Origin: Solen grandis
Lineage: Eukaryota; Mollusca; Bivalvia; Adapedonta; Solenidae
Length of the DNA: 64,000 nucleotides
Reading direction: 5' to 3'
NCBI GenBank assembly: GCA_021229015.1
Contig: CM037784.1
Location: forward strand, 63,623,258-63,687,257
Shown here: in pieces, positions 50,501 through 60,710 of the stretch
Layout of the letters: each line of letters begins with the position of its first letter
Numbering within the stretch: position 1 is the stretch's first letter
Program-made: the position numbers and the translations under genes
Notes under the pieces: model-generated
Told to the model about the DNA's origin: nothing
What the model saw: only the letters and a program-made list of their open reading frames with translations
Database searches by the model: none

Positions 50501-51095
50501 CAACCACATATTGTTTACATTTTAATGAATAAATTTGCGATGTAAATGTCGCGCGTAAAATTGCCCAAAACATTCTTGATTGTCGAAAATCTAAATTAAA
50601 CTCATAATAACATACAGTTCATTGCAATAAACTAGTTCATCAAAACATACTTTACCTTTCTTTGTAAATCCTTTGAGGATTTTATTGAGAATATAGCTGA
50701 ATGTTTTAGTCCAAAAATGAACGCTAGCTTTCAACAAGGACTGAAAAACATTTTCTGTAGCACTGCAGTAAGAGCAAAAAATTCCGTAATTACCGGAAAG
50801 GGGCTAAATTTCGATACATTTATCAAGAAACCAACCAAGACATATTTTAATTGTTTTATTTACATTCTTTTTTTTTATTTTACATGAACAGCAAATGACA
50901 TATTGCATTTATCATTTTGACATTTTCAATCAATCATGCATGAATTATACATCCTTTAAAAGACGTTCTCTGATTGGCTTAGATATAAATAGATTTTATT
51001 GGAAAACCAATCTCAAAGGAGAACAATTCAAATGGGTCGTCTTCAGATCTTACCGTAGGAAAATCTGTACTTTAGTCAGATTGGACGTTATATGA
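47575..51095. mobile_element. Candidate 3.5-kb element with diverged inverted ends
   Basis: AATCTGACTAAAGT (47581-47594) and GGATCTGAGGACGACCC (47625-47641) recur in reverse complement at 51069-51082 and 51034-51050, in mirrored order. The interior is AT-rich with low-complexity runs ((GA)n, (GAT)n near 48280-48380, T- and A-runs). It has one 69-codon open frame at 47941-48150 of unknown nature. No transposase is seen. Confidence 0.45.
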
Positions 51096-51256
51096 CGTCA
51101 TATGAATATGAAATTTATTGCATCCGAAATCTCATGGTTTGAAATATATGCCATAAAATTGTCATTGTTCTGAGTCATTGGCAGCACCTCGAAATTAACA
51201 CAAATATAAGAGGAAGAAAAAAGGAATACTAATAGGAAGAATAGTAAAAAAAACAA

Positions 51257-54200
51257 ACCCTATACGTTTTCCGCATGTTTGTGGAATAACTATAACAAAC
51301 CCTATACGTTTTCCGCATGTTTGTGGAATAACTATAACAAATCCTATACGTTTTCCGCATGTTTGTGGAATAACTATAACAAATCCTATACGTTTTCCGC
51401 ATGTTTGTGGAATAACTATAACAAATCCTATACGTTTTCCGCATGTTTGTGGAATAACTATAACAAATCCTATACGTTTTCCGCATGTTTGTGGAATAAC
51501 TATAACAAACCCTATACGTTTTCCGCATGTTTGTGGAATAACTATAACAAATCCTATACGTTTTCCGCATGTTTGTGGAATAACAATAACAAACCCTATA
51601 CGTTTTCCGCATGTTTGTGGAATAACTATAACAAATCCTATACGTTTTCCGCATGTTTGTGGAATAACAATAACAAACCCTATACGTTTTCCGCATGTTT
51701 GTGGAATAACTATAACAAATCCTATACGTTTTCCGCATGTTTGTGGAATAACTATAACAAATCCTATACGTTTTCCGCATGTTTGTGGAATAACTATAAC
51801 AAACCCTATACGTTTTCCGCATGTTTGTGGAATAACTATAACAAACCCCTATACGTTTTCCGCATGTTTGTGGAATAACTATAACAAACCCTATACGTTT
51901 TCCGCATGTTTGTGGAATAACTATAACAAACCCTATACGTTTTCCGCATGTTTGTGGAATAACTATAACAAACCCTATACGTTTTCCGCATGTTTGTTGA
52001 ATAACTATAACAAACCCTATACGTTTCCGCATGTTTGTGGAATAACTATAACAAACCTATACGTTTTCCGCATGTTTGTGGAATAACTATAACAAACCCT
52101 ATACGTTTTCCGCATGTTTGTGGAATAACTATAACAAAACCCTATACGTTTTCCGCATGTTTGTGGAATAACTATAACAAACCCTATACATTTTCCGCAT
52201 GTTTGTGGAATAACTATAACAAATCCTATACGTTTTCCGCATTTTTTGGAATAACTATAACAAACCCTATACGTTTTCCGCATGTTTGTGGAATAACTAT
52301 AACAAATCCTATAAGTTTTCAGCATGTTTGTGGAATAACTATAACAAATCCTATACGTTTTCGCATGTTTGTGGAATAACTATAACAAATCCTATACGTT
52401 TTCCGCATGTTTGTGGAATAACTATAACAAACCCTATACGTTTTCCGCATGTTTGTGGAATAACTATAACAAACCCTATACGTTTTCCGCATGTTTGTGG
52501 AATAACTATAACAAACCCTATACGTTTTCCGCATGTTTGTGGAATAACTATAACAAAACCCTATACGTTTTCCGCATGTTTGTGGAATAACTATAACAAA
52601 TCCTATACGTTTTCCGCATGTTTGTGGAATAACTATAACAAACCCTATACGTTTTCCGCATGTTTGTGGAATAACTATAACAAACCCTATACGTTTTCCG
52701 CATGTTTGTGGAATAACTATAACAAACCCTATACGTTTTCCGCATGTTTGTGGAATAACTATAACAAACCCTATACGTTTTCCGCATGTTTGTGGAATAA
52801 CTATAACAAATCCTATACGTTTTCCGCATGTTTGTGGAATAACTATAACAAATCCTATACGTTTTCCGCATGTTTGTGGAATAACTATAACAAATCCTAT
52901 ACGTTTTCCGCATGTTTGTGGAATAACTATAACAAATCCTATACGTTTTCCGCATGTTTGTGGAATAACTATAACAAATCCTATACGTTTTCCGCATGTT
53001 TGTGGAATAACTATAACAAATCCTATACGTTTTCCGCATGTTTGTGGAATAACTATAACAAACCCTATACGTTTTCCGCATGTTTGTGGAATAACTATAA
53101 CAAATCCTATACGTTTTCCGCATGTTTGTGGAATAACTATAACAAATCCTATACGTTTTCCGCATGTTTGTGGAATAACTATAACAAACCTATACGTTTT
53201 CCGCATGTTTGTGGAATAACTATAACAAACCTATACGTTTTCCGCATGTTTGTGGAATAACTATAACAAACCTATACGTTTTCCGCATGTTTGTGGAATA
53301 ACTATAACAAATCCTATACGTTTTCCGCATGTTTGTGGAATAACTATAACAAACCTATACGTTTTCCGCATGTTTGTGGAATAACTATAACAAATCCTAT
53401 ACGTTTTCCGCATGTTTGTGAATAACTATAACAAACCTATACGTTTTCGCATGTTTGTGAATAACTATAACAAATCCTATACGTTTTCCGCATGTTTGTG
53501 GAATAACTATAACAAATCCTATACGTTTTCCGCATGTTTGTGGAATAACTATAAAAAACCTATACGTTTTCCGCATGTTTGTGGAATAACTATAACAAAT
53601 CCTATACGTTTTCCGCATGTTTGTGGAATAACTATAACAAATCCTATACGTTTTCCGCATGTTTGTGGAATACTATAACAAACCTATACGTTTTCCGCAT
53701 GTTTGTGGAATAACTATAACAAATCCTATACGTTTTCCGCATGTTTGGGAATAACTATAACAAACCTATACGTTTTCCGCATGTTTTGTGGAATAACTAT
53801 AACAAATCCTATACGTTTTCCGCATGTTTGTGGAATAACTATAACAAACCTATACGTTTTCGCATGTTTGGAATAACTATAACAAAACCTATAGTTTTCG
53901 ATTTTGTGGATAACTATAACAAATCCTATACGTTTTTCGCATTATTAGAAAGCACTATAAAAACCTCATATTTTTTATTTTGTGAATTAACTTAACAAAT
54001 CTAATCGTTTTCATTTGGAATACTGAAATCTTTTTCGTTTCCATTTTTGAATTCTAAGAATAACCTTTACTTTTACGATTTAAAATGTGGATAAACTAAA
54101 ACAAATTTAAGTTTCGATTTGTGAAGATTAAACTAAATCCTATACTTTTCGCATTACTTTAGTGAATACTATAAAACTCTATAGTTTTTCGCATTTTGTG

Positions 54201-54414
54201 GAATAACTAATAACAAATCTATCGTTTTCCGCATTTTTGTGGAATAACTATAACAAACCCTATACGTTTTCCGCATGTTTGTGGAATAACTATAACAAAT
54301 CCTATACGTTTTCCGCATGTTTGTGGAATAACTATAACAAACCCTATACGTTTTCCGCATGTTTGTGGAATAACTATAACAAATCCTATACGTTTTCCGC
54401 AGGTTTGCGGAAAG
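51257..54414 (+). repeat. Minisatellite array, 42-bp unit, roughly 75 copies
   Basis: The unit reads 'gtttgtggaataactataac' followed by 'aaaccctatacgttttccgcat'. Because 42 is a multiple of three and the unit has few stops, long spurious reading frames appear on both strands; these are not genes. Two main variants (aaaccct and aaatcct) are interspersed. The last unit changes to 'ccgcaggtttgcggaaagcc', the form seen as a single copy at 43880 and 12440, and joins directly to duplicated segment copy 2. Confidence 0.97.
53870..54235 (+). other. Degenerate segment inside the minisatellite
   Basis: Within an otherwise near-identical array the units here carry many small deletions and substitutions, and then become regular again after 54235. 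Either an old, unhomogenised patch or uncorrected long-read sequence. Confidence 0.7.
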
Positions 54415-56657
54415 CCGTAATAAGATTATTTTTTTTTTATATAAAATTCAACATTTCTTTTATTTTTAATGCGAAAGAGTTCCAAGTGGCGTAGGTCACT
54501 TGGAACTTTTTCGCATTCATTAAATTTGCGAAAAAGTTCTAAGTGATTTTATTTTTCATTTTACTATTTAATTGAAGAATTTGGTTAGAATTAACAAAAT
54601 ACCAATGTAAAAGTTGGTGAATCAAGAACTTTTTAGGAAGGTTTGTTTAAATAATATGCTACTTAGACATTTTTCGCATTTACTTAAATTAATAAAACAA
54701 ATGCATTCTCAGTGGGAAGAAGCTCTCAGTATGTTTTGCTATTTTTTGTGTGTGTTAATCTTAATCCAAGATCTAATTGTATTTGAGAAGAATGTTTTTT
54801 TTTTCATTTATATTTAAGAGATTTTAATTGTAGATTTCAAAATGAGAAAATAAAAAAAAGTTTTTACCTTCTCCTGAAAAAAATTAAAAATGCACTCAAA
54901 ACCTTTTCGCATTCACCCCTCGACATACTCCTCAAACTGTGTAGGGTCATGACTATTATATACCACATACAGGTTTTGGGTTTACAAGGAGGCCAAAGGA
55001 CAACCGCTCAGTGATCTTGATTGTGAAAATAGTTTCCGATTTATATCTTTAAAACGCTTCAAACTATGTTTCTTAATCTCGTCAAGGAGATTGACAATGG
55101 CTAATTTTTGACGCCTATTTATTTCGGATCAAAACTTTAAATAATGCTATGTTCATGAGTGTTAAAACATAAAACATTCGGCGATAAAACATAAATATGC
55201 ACTTGTACCCTGCCTGTTTATCATGCCCCGCACAATTAACCAGTGTGTGTACTTTCCATTTCTCACCAAATCAACTTTGATCGACCCCAGGCCACGTATA
55301 CGAAATATTAGGCCATCTGTCTAGGGCTGTGGATTTTGTCCATAAATTGTATGTTTCTTTAATGTTCATCGACAACATCATTAAAGTAGTGCATGTCCCT
55401 CTCTTCTTCACTCGACCGCCCTCTTTCTCTCTCTCTCTTGCCTGTTCTTTCTCTTTCTAAACGATATATTACACACTTAAATACATATTGACATAGATTG
55501 CTACATCGTTATTGAACGTGCGACTTTAAAAGTATAACTCGAAGACGTTGTAAAGCATTACATTTAATCATCTTATTTGATTATATACATGTATCAATGT
55601 AAACAAAACATATAAGATAGCAAAATATCAACACATTTCCCAATAATTCTACATTTCAATTTGTATATTACAGGTCATTCTGGAAAATGATAACATTTCC
55701 TATTCTGGATAATTACAGTTGAATTGACATTAATTAAAAACATCATTTACACCATTTATTAATCAAGTGAAACAGTAACATCTGTAAAAAATTTTTTGTT
55801 CGTCATTTATATCACCTTTTTATATTAAGACACAATAATTCCTTTCGTCCATGATTTGGGATAAACACTGTTATCGAATATTTATATTAAACAGTGTACA
55901 CAATTATGATGAAATAAACTCATTTGCATCAATGAAAATATCATAATAACATGATTTATGACTGTTCGAAATTCCATTGTTTTCGAAATTTCACGTATGG
56001 AAATAGGGCAGCTGAGTTTATCGATGTTAAATCTGTTATCACATGAAGTAATTACTAGGAATATAGAATAGAAAACGAAACAAGAGGGCCGTGGTGGCCC
56101 TGAATCGCTCACCTGATTATAAATGAGCAACATATGTTGGTTTTATTCATTTAGACCTACATTTTGACCCCACATGACCCAACTTCGAACTTTCCCAAGA
56201 TTTTTTGAAAACAAATATGTTGACCAAGTTTCATGAAGATGGGCCAAAATGGGCCTCTAAGGTTAAAAGTTTTCTAAGATTTGACCTCGTGATACTTTTG
56301 CCCCACATGACCCAAATCAATTGTCCAAATTTATGGGAAACATCCTGACCAAGTTTCATGAAGACTGAGCCAAACATGTGGCCTCTAGAGTGTTAACAAT
56401 GTTTTTCTAAGATTTGACCTCGTGAAATTCTTTTTGACCCCACATGACCCAAACTCGAACTTGTCCAACATTTAATGGTGACTAACATTCTGACCAAGTT
56501 TCATGAATATTGGCCTAAAAATATGGCCTCTAGAGTGTTAATAAACCAAATTGTTGACGCACGTCGGACGCCGGGCGATCACAAAAGCTCAACTTGAGCA
56601 CGTTGTGCCAAGATGATCTTAAAACAAAATACATCACGTGATACGTTTATTCAGGAC
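54395..56657. repeat. 2.3-kb duplicated segment, copy 2
   Basis: Direct-orientation partner of 43860-46223, about 10.5 kb away, with the same (CT)n tract (about 55420) and the same repeat of about 120 bp at 56080-56625. No gene. Confidence 0.8.
56080..56625 (+). repeat. Tandem repeat of about 120 bp, second copy
   Basis: Same family as 45650-46195, with one internal unit (56225-56340) damaged by small deletions. Confidence 0.7.
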
Positions 56658-57459
56658 TGACATAGAGCTAAAATATTATACAGATACATTAAACAATAAA
56701 TTTACGTTGTACAAAACAATTATAATATATCATAAAATAAATTTAATGAATAAAAAGACATACAAACATACATTCAACAACATAACAACTTTCTGACGTC
56801 AATCTTTCATTTAAACTGACAGATCTAGGTGTTAATTTTTTGACACTTTTTAAGAAGCTATCCCTCTTGGATTCATCCAGTATTGTTTTTTCAATGGTAG
56901 TGCTATTATTAGCAAGTAGATTTTTGTAAATAACCTGCTGAAATAAATAGTGCAAAGATCTGAGAATTCAGTAATATCAATTTACAAATCAAGTAGTCAA
57001 CAGTACTAGCTACATGTTTCTGCCATGGGACAGATCAACATAATGGTAAAAATGAATATATTGTATAAAACCACGCAAATTTGAAACTTGATAAAAAGAT
57101 CATTTAATGATTATTTACATTTAAAAAGTGTGTCAGCGTGTACTGTTAAAACACATACAATTATATTAGTATTTTATATATACATGTATATCAAAGAACT
57201 GAAGGTGGGTAAGTGTGAAAAATTGATAAAATTGATTGAAAATTGAAAAAAATGTATCACTTAATTACAACTTGCACATTGACAAATTTTTTTCCATGTT
57301 GAAAAATATAACACTGATATGTTTAATGTCACCGCACGCATTTAACACCTTTTCACCACCTGACCAAATTCCCACTTTGCCAACTCTCATTTTAGTACCA
57401 AAATATAGAAAGTTGGAAAAAAGTGGGAAAACCTCGAATGAACTCATTTAGAACAGATC
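56658..57459. other. No supported gene
   Basis: AT-rich. A short minus-strand frame at 56743-56955 has no recognisable feature. Confidence 0.5.
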
Positions 57460-59524
57460 AGAACAGAAACATATATTTTATTGACTTGCACATAGTACAT
57501 CATCATATATATCTGTTAATAACAAAATAGAAAATACATGTATGCAGAATATTTAAATACTATTACAAAACTGCCATCTATTTCATATGCAAAACATCAC
57601 GTGTTCAAGTATACATTTATCCTAAACAGAGGATGAACTAATTATCGTAAGACAGACTTATACGTAAAGAAAAAGCAGATTTTATAAATTTTGCCAGGTT
57701 AAATAATATATCAAAATCATTTGTTTGTAAAAATTGTATAAATTTTAACATGTTTGGTCTTACATAATAAAATTTATCAATATACGTTTTTCTTAATTCC
57801 GAAAAACAAGGACATTTAATAATAAAATGAAATTCATCTTCAATATCCTGTCTTCTGCAATATACACAATATTTTTCTGACCTGGGAGTTCTGTCTAAAC
57901 CATATCGACCTGTTAGTATGCGTAAACTATGAGAAGAAAGTCGAATTCTTCAAATATACATTCTTAAATCGTTTGGTACCATATATAAATAAGTTTCATA
58001 TCCAAATACATTTTTAATAATTTTATACAAACACATAATTTCACTCTTTTTCTTGCCTGAATACCATGTGTGACAGAAATTATCAATTAAACGTCGGTTA
58101 AATATTACAATGAGCTCATTTTCAGACTGCTTATCCCATATGTATGCAAAACCATTTTGACACAATAAGTTTGTAACTTTAGACAACCAGCTTTTTCTCC
58201 CCAACTCACAATCATCATAAGACATTATATACATATGTTTTAATATTATGTTATCAGTATTTAACAATTTACACCAATACGTCAAAATTCTTACATAACG
58301 GGATATATATATAAAGGATATCTTCCAAGTTCACCATAAACACATATATTTGAATAAGTGGTTTTTACACCGAGTATAGTTTTTACAAAATGTTAATAAA
58401 TGAATACGCTCTATTTCCTTTGATTTACTAAAACCCCAAATCTCCGCTGCATATCCAAGAATAGAACCAATGAAAGAATCAAATAGTTGACACTATAACT
58501 TAGGTTTTAACTTATGTTTATTTTACAATTTTTTAGCAATACATTTAATGCCTTTAACGCTTTTCCAGCTAAATTTTGTTGGTTACGCGCAAAGTTACCA
58601 GTATAATTAAAAACAGTACCACAATAATTTAAATCACCCACTTTATCTATTTCTTGACAATTAAAATAAAATTAAAGGTTTCATTTTATAACAATCTACT
58701 TCGTATTCTGAAAACAATAACTTTTTTTTTTTTTTTTTTATTATTATTATTGACGTCTAAACTCCATTTCTTACGATAGGTATATAAAATGTTAATACTA
58801 TTTTGTACATTTTCAGGTGAGTCCCCAATAATTACCATATCATCTGCAAATAACAGAAGTATAAGTACAATATCACCAATCCTTAATCCCGAATAAACAT
58901 TATCCTGTATAAACAACTCAAGATCCTCTAAATAAAGTGAAAACATAATTGGAGAAATTATCTCCCCTTGCCTCAAGCAAATGGCGTACTCAAAGAAATC
59001 TGAATAATTGTTGCACGCTCGAACGCATGATTTCACCTTGTTATACATATTTTAATGACTCGTACAATCTTCCCCCTAAGGCCCAACTTATATAATTTCA
59101 CCCATAATCCATTTCGATACACACTGTCAAAGGCCTTTTAAAAATCAATAAATACACAATATAACCTTTTTATTTTCATTAAAAATTCTTCTGAACAAGT
59201 GTATGTAAAATAAACAACGCATCTACTGTTGATTTACTTTTTCTAAATCCAAACTGACAATCCGAAATGATATGTAACAATACGTATATTCAACACTAAC
59301 GTAAATAATTTCGAAAAACAACTGACAAGCGTGATTCCCCGATAATCATTGACATCTGCCTTAGAACCCTTTTTATGTAACGGTATAATTACACCTTCTG
59401 TCCAAGAATCTAGGAAAAATCCACCATTAAAAACTGCATTAAATATATCACATATGTGTGATGCTAAAATATCTATGCTTTCAATAAAATACGTGTTCCT
59501 TTATGAATAAATCCACACCAGTAG
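57460..59524 (-). mobile_element. Decayed non-LTR retrotransposon (LINE), minus strand
   Basis: Read from 59522 downwards: the RT N-terminal block WTEGVIIPLHKKGS and DYRGITLVSCFSKLFT; QFGFRKSKSTVDALF; KAFDSVYRNGLW; LRQGEIISPIMFSLYLEDLE; the catalytic block LLLFADDMVIIGDSPENVQ (58686-59048); a connection region with LLCQNGFAYIWDKQ; and a C-terminal zinc knuckle CVYCRRQDIEDEFHFIIKCP near 57850. Several frameshifts, and a CGA-to-TGA type stop at 57950, show it is dead. The 5' part is cut at about 59524, where the PolB element begins. This is a different LINE family from the one at 3641-5800. Confidence 0.88.
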
Positions 59525-59528
59525 TATA

Positions 59529-59694
59529 GGGTGGCACTATGGTACCAAGGTACCATAAATTTTTTTTTTTATGGTACCGTGGTACCATAAATTTTTTTTT
59601 TTTTGGTATTTATGGTACCAAATCTATAGTACCGAATGGTACTCTATATGAAAACAGAATCTATAGTACCGAATGGTACTCTATATGAAAACAG
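59529..59694. repeat. GGTACC palindromes and 37-bp direct repeat at the element end
   Basis: Five GGTACC palindromes lie in 59551-59620, in two units of the form 'ggtaccataaattttttttt'. Two identical 37-bp units follow (59621-59657 and 59658-59694), starting 'aatctatagtaccgaatggt'. This is probably the terminal or subterminal region of the element. Confidence 0.75.
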
Positions 59695-59732
59695 ATTTAT
59701 GTAAAATTGTAAAAATGACAATTGTAAAAATG

Positions 59733-59769
59733 TCCTTTCGAGACATTGGGGTTGGCCCTGAAAAGGGCC
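59733..59769 (-). terminator. Histone-type 3' end signal of the 112-residue gene
   Basis: On the minus strand GGCCCTTTTCAGGGCC (59769-59754) forms a 6-bp stem with a TTTC loop, preceded by ACAAAAC. After exactly 14 nt comes GAAAGGA (59739-59733). This matches the replication-dependent histone mRNA signal (stem-loop of the type GGYYCUUUUHAGRRCC plus a purine-rich histone downstream element for U7 snRNA). It lies 49 nt after the stop codon, the usual histone spacing. No AATAAA is present between stop and stem. Confidence 0.8.
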
Positions 59770-59818
59770 GTTTTGTTTCTTATGAATTGTGGTCCATACC
59801 ACATGTTGTACAGTCCCA

Positions 59819-60157
59819 TCACATATTGTGGTCTATACCACACGTTTGACAGTCCCATCCCATGACATATCTCTTCATCCATCCTGCAAGGAGATGCAAA
59901 TGACAACGGGTTAGATCCTTGTCACCTATGAAGTTCAGGCTGTCTCCCGATCCCTGTAGTAGGGTAGATGGTACATCTTCAAAGGTAACTGACAGGTAAT
60001 TAGGGAGATCTCCCCTTTTTGTAAGAGTGATATATAGATCATACACATCAACTTGGTCGTGATAGCTGTCTGGGTCGCTCTCTTGTTCCTCATAGCTGGG
60101 ACTGTCGAGGAACAATTTTAGCAAGTCTGGGGTGGACCTACGTGTGTACGGTCTCAT
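59819..60157 (-). CDS. Small acidic accessory protein of unknown function
   Basis: 112 residues starting at the first ATG (AAACATGAG), 41 nt below a TATA box (60198-60204). The N-terminal third is basic then strongly acidic (YEEQESDPDSYHDQVDVYDL). A middle part follows (YITLTKRGDLPNYLSVTF), and then a C-terminal part with CHLH and WDCQTCGIDH, which could bind zinc. I recognise no domain. Position next to the element end, the TATA promoter and the histone-type 3' end argue that it is a real gene. It is divergent to the LYPxL gene and shares its promoter region. The overlapping frame at 59697-59906 is a shadow. Confidence 0.65.
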   Translation of the reverse strand: MRPYTRRSTPDLLKLFLDSPSYEEQESDPDSYHDQVDVYDLYITLTKRGDLPNYLSVTFEDVPSTLLQGSGDSLNFIGDKDLTRCHLHLLAGWMKRYVMGWDCQTCGIDHNM

Positions 60158-60405
60158 GTTTCAATCATGAATAATAAAGTGTAGAGTATGTGCACTGTTT
60201 TATAGTACCGGATTGACCTACTTTCTTGTGTTGGCGCACACCAATCAGAGAACGTTATTTTTTCATCCAATAAATCAAGTTCGACCTTGACCTGAGTTAG
60301 ATAGCATTGTCTTCGGCCTTGACATTTTGGGGTGGATTGACCTACTAACCTACTTTTTTCTTGACTATAAATTGTGTAATGCTGTGTATGTATTCATTCT
60401 TCACC
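60158..60405. promoter_or_regulatory. Divergent, histone-like promoter region
   Basis: TATAAAA on the minus strand (60198-60204) serves the 112-residue gene, and TATAAAT on the plus strand (60366-60372) serves the LYPxL gene. Between them are two CCAAT boxes (ACCAATCAGAG at 60240-60250 and CCAAT at 60267-60271) and two copies of GGATTGACCTACT (60210-60222 and 60334-60346), each next to one TATA box. Divergent TATA plus CCAAT layout is that of metazoan histone gene pairs; GGATTGACCTACT may be an element-specific operator. Confidence 0.65.
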
Positions 60406-60621
60406 ATGAATTTCCTTCGTAAGTTATTCCAACGTGCAAGGAAGGCGTTACGAAAGGAGAAGAAAGTAGAAGTCAAGGAAGAGGGTATAAAGGAAGAGGG
60501 TGCCAATTTGTACCCGAGTTTACCCCCTTTGCCATTGTACCCGGATTTGTCAGGGTTTTACCTGGCATATCCAGAAGCCAGCAGGCATTACTGGCGGTAT
60601 TTGTATTTGAGTGAGTGCTAG
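60406..60621 (+). CDS. Small protein with tandem LYPxL motifs
   Basis: 71 residues. The start at 60406 is chosen because it has a strong context (CACCATGA) and lies about 35 nt below the TATA box; upstream in-frame ATGs (60379, 60388) would lie at or before the transcription start. Residues 1-20 (MNFLRKLFQRARKALRKEKK) form a basic amphipathic helix, followed by a Lys/Glu stretch. LYPSL (35-39) and LYPDL (44-48) are separated by PPLP, and the tail is aromatic-rich. LYPxL is the core of ALIX-binding late-domain motifs, and YPDL is the known form in one lentivirus. A role at membranes through the ESCRT pathway is inference. Codons are intact, and there is a histone-type 3' end 19 nt after the stop. 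Confidence 0.7.
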   Translation: MNFLRKLFQRARKALRKEKKVEVKEEGIKEEGANLYPSLPPLPLYPDLSGFYLAYPEASRHYWRYLYLSEC

Positions 60622-60630
60622 ACACTTCTC

Positions 60631-60696
60631 AATAAATAACGGTCCTTTTCAGGACCATTACAATGATGTAGAAAGGATAACTAATACAATTGTCAT
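60631..60696 (+). terminator. Histone-type 3' end signal of the LYPxL gene
   Basis: AATAAA (60631-60636) is followed by the stem-loop GGTCCTTTTCAGGACC (60641-60656), preceded by AATAAC. After exactly 14 nt comes GAAAGGA (60671-60677), and then ACAATTGTCAT (60686-60696). The same order, including ACAATTGTCAT, is found on the minus strand at 59769-59715, so the two signals are homologous. The stem differs from its partner by a paired change (T-A for C-G at the third pair). Both a poly(A) signal and a histone signal are available here. Confidence 0.8.
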
Positions 60697-60704
60697 ATGA
60701 TTTT

Positions 60705-60710
60705 TTTATT
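60705..60710 (-). terminator. Poly(A) signal of the zinc-knuckle gene
   Basis: AATAAA on the minus strand about 95 nt beyond the stop codon at 60804. No histone-type stem-loop is present here, in contrast to the outer gene pair. Confidence 0.55.

Noticed and set aside
51229..54494. Long open frames on both strands with 14-residue repeats (WNNYNKPYTFSACL and the complement)
   Set aside because: They follow from a 42-bp minisatellite whose length is a multiple of three. Several frames on both strands are open at once, and there is no start context, promoter or domain.
59697..59906. Second minus-strand frame overlapping the end of the 112-residue gene
   Set aside because: It runs through the histone-type stem-loop and the 3' flank and has no promoter of its own.
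60361..60405. Longer N-terminus of the LYPxL protein
   Set aside because: The extension begins in the TATA box itself and has no ATG before 60379. The ATG at 60406 has the better context and distance.
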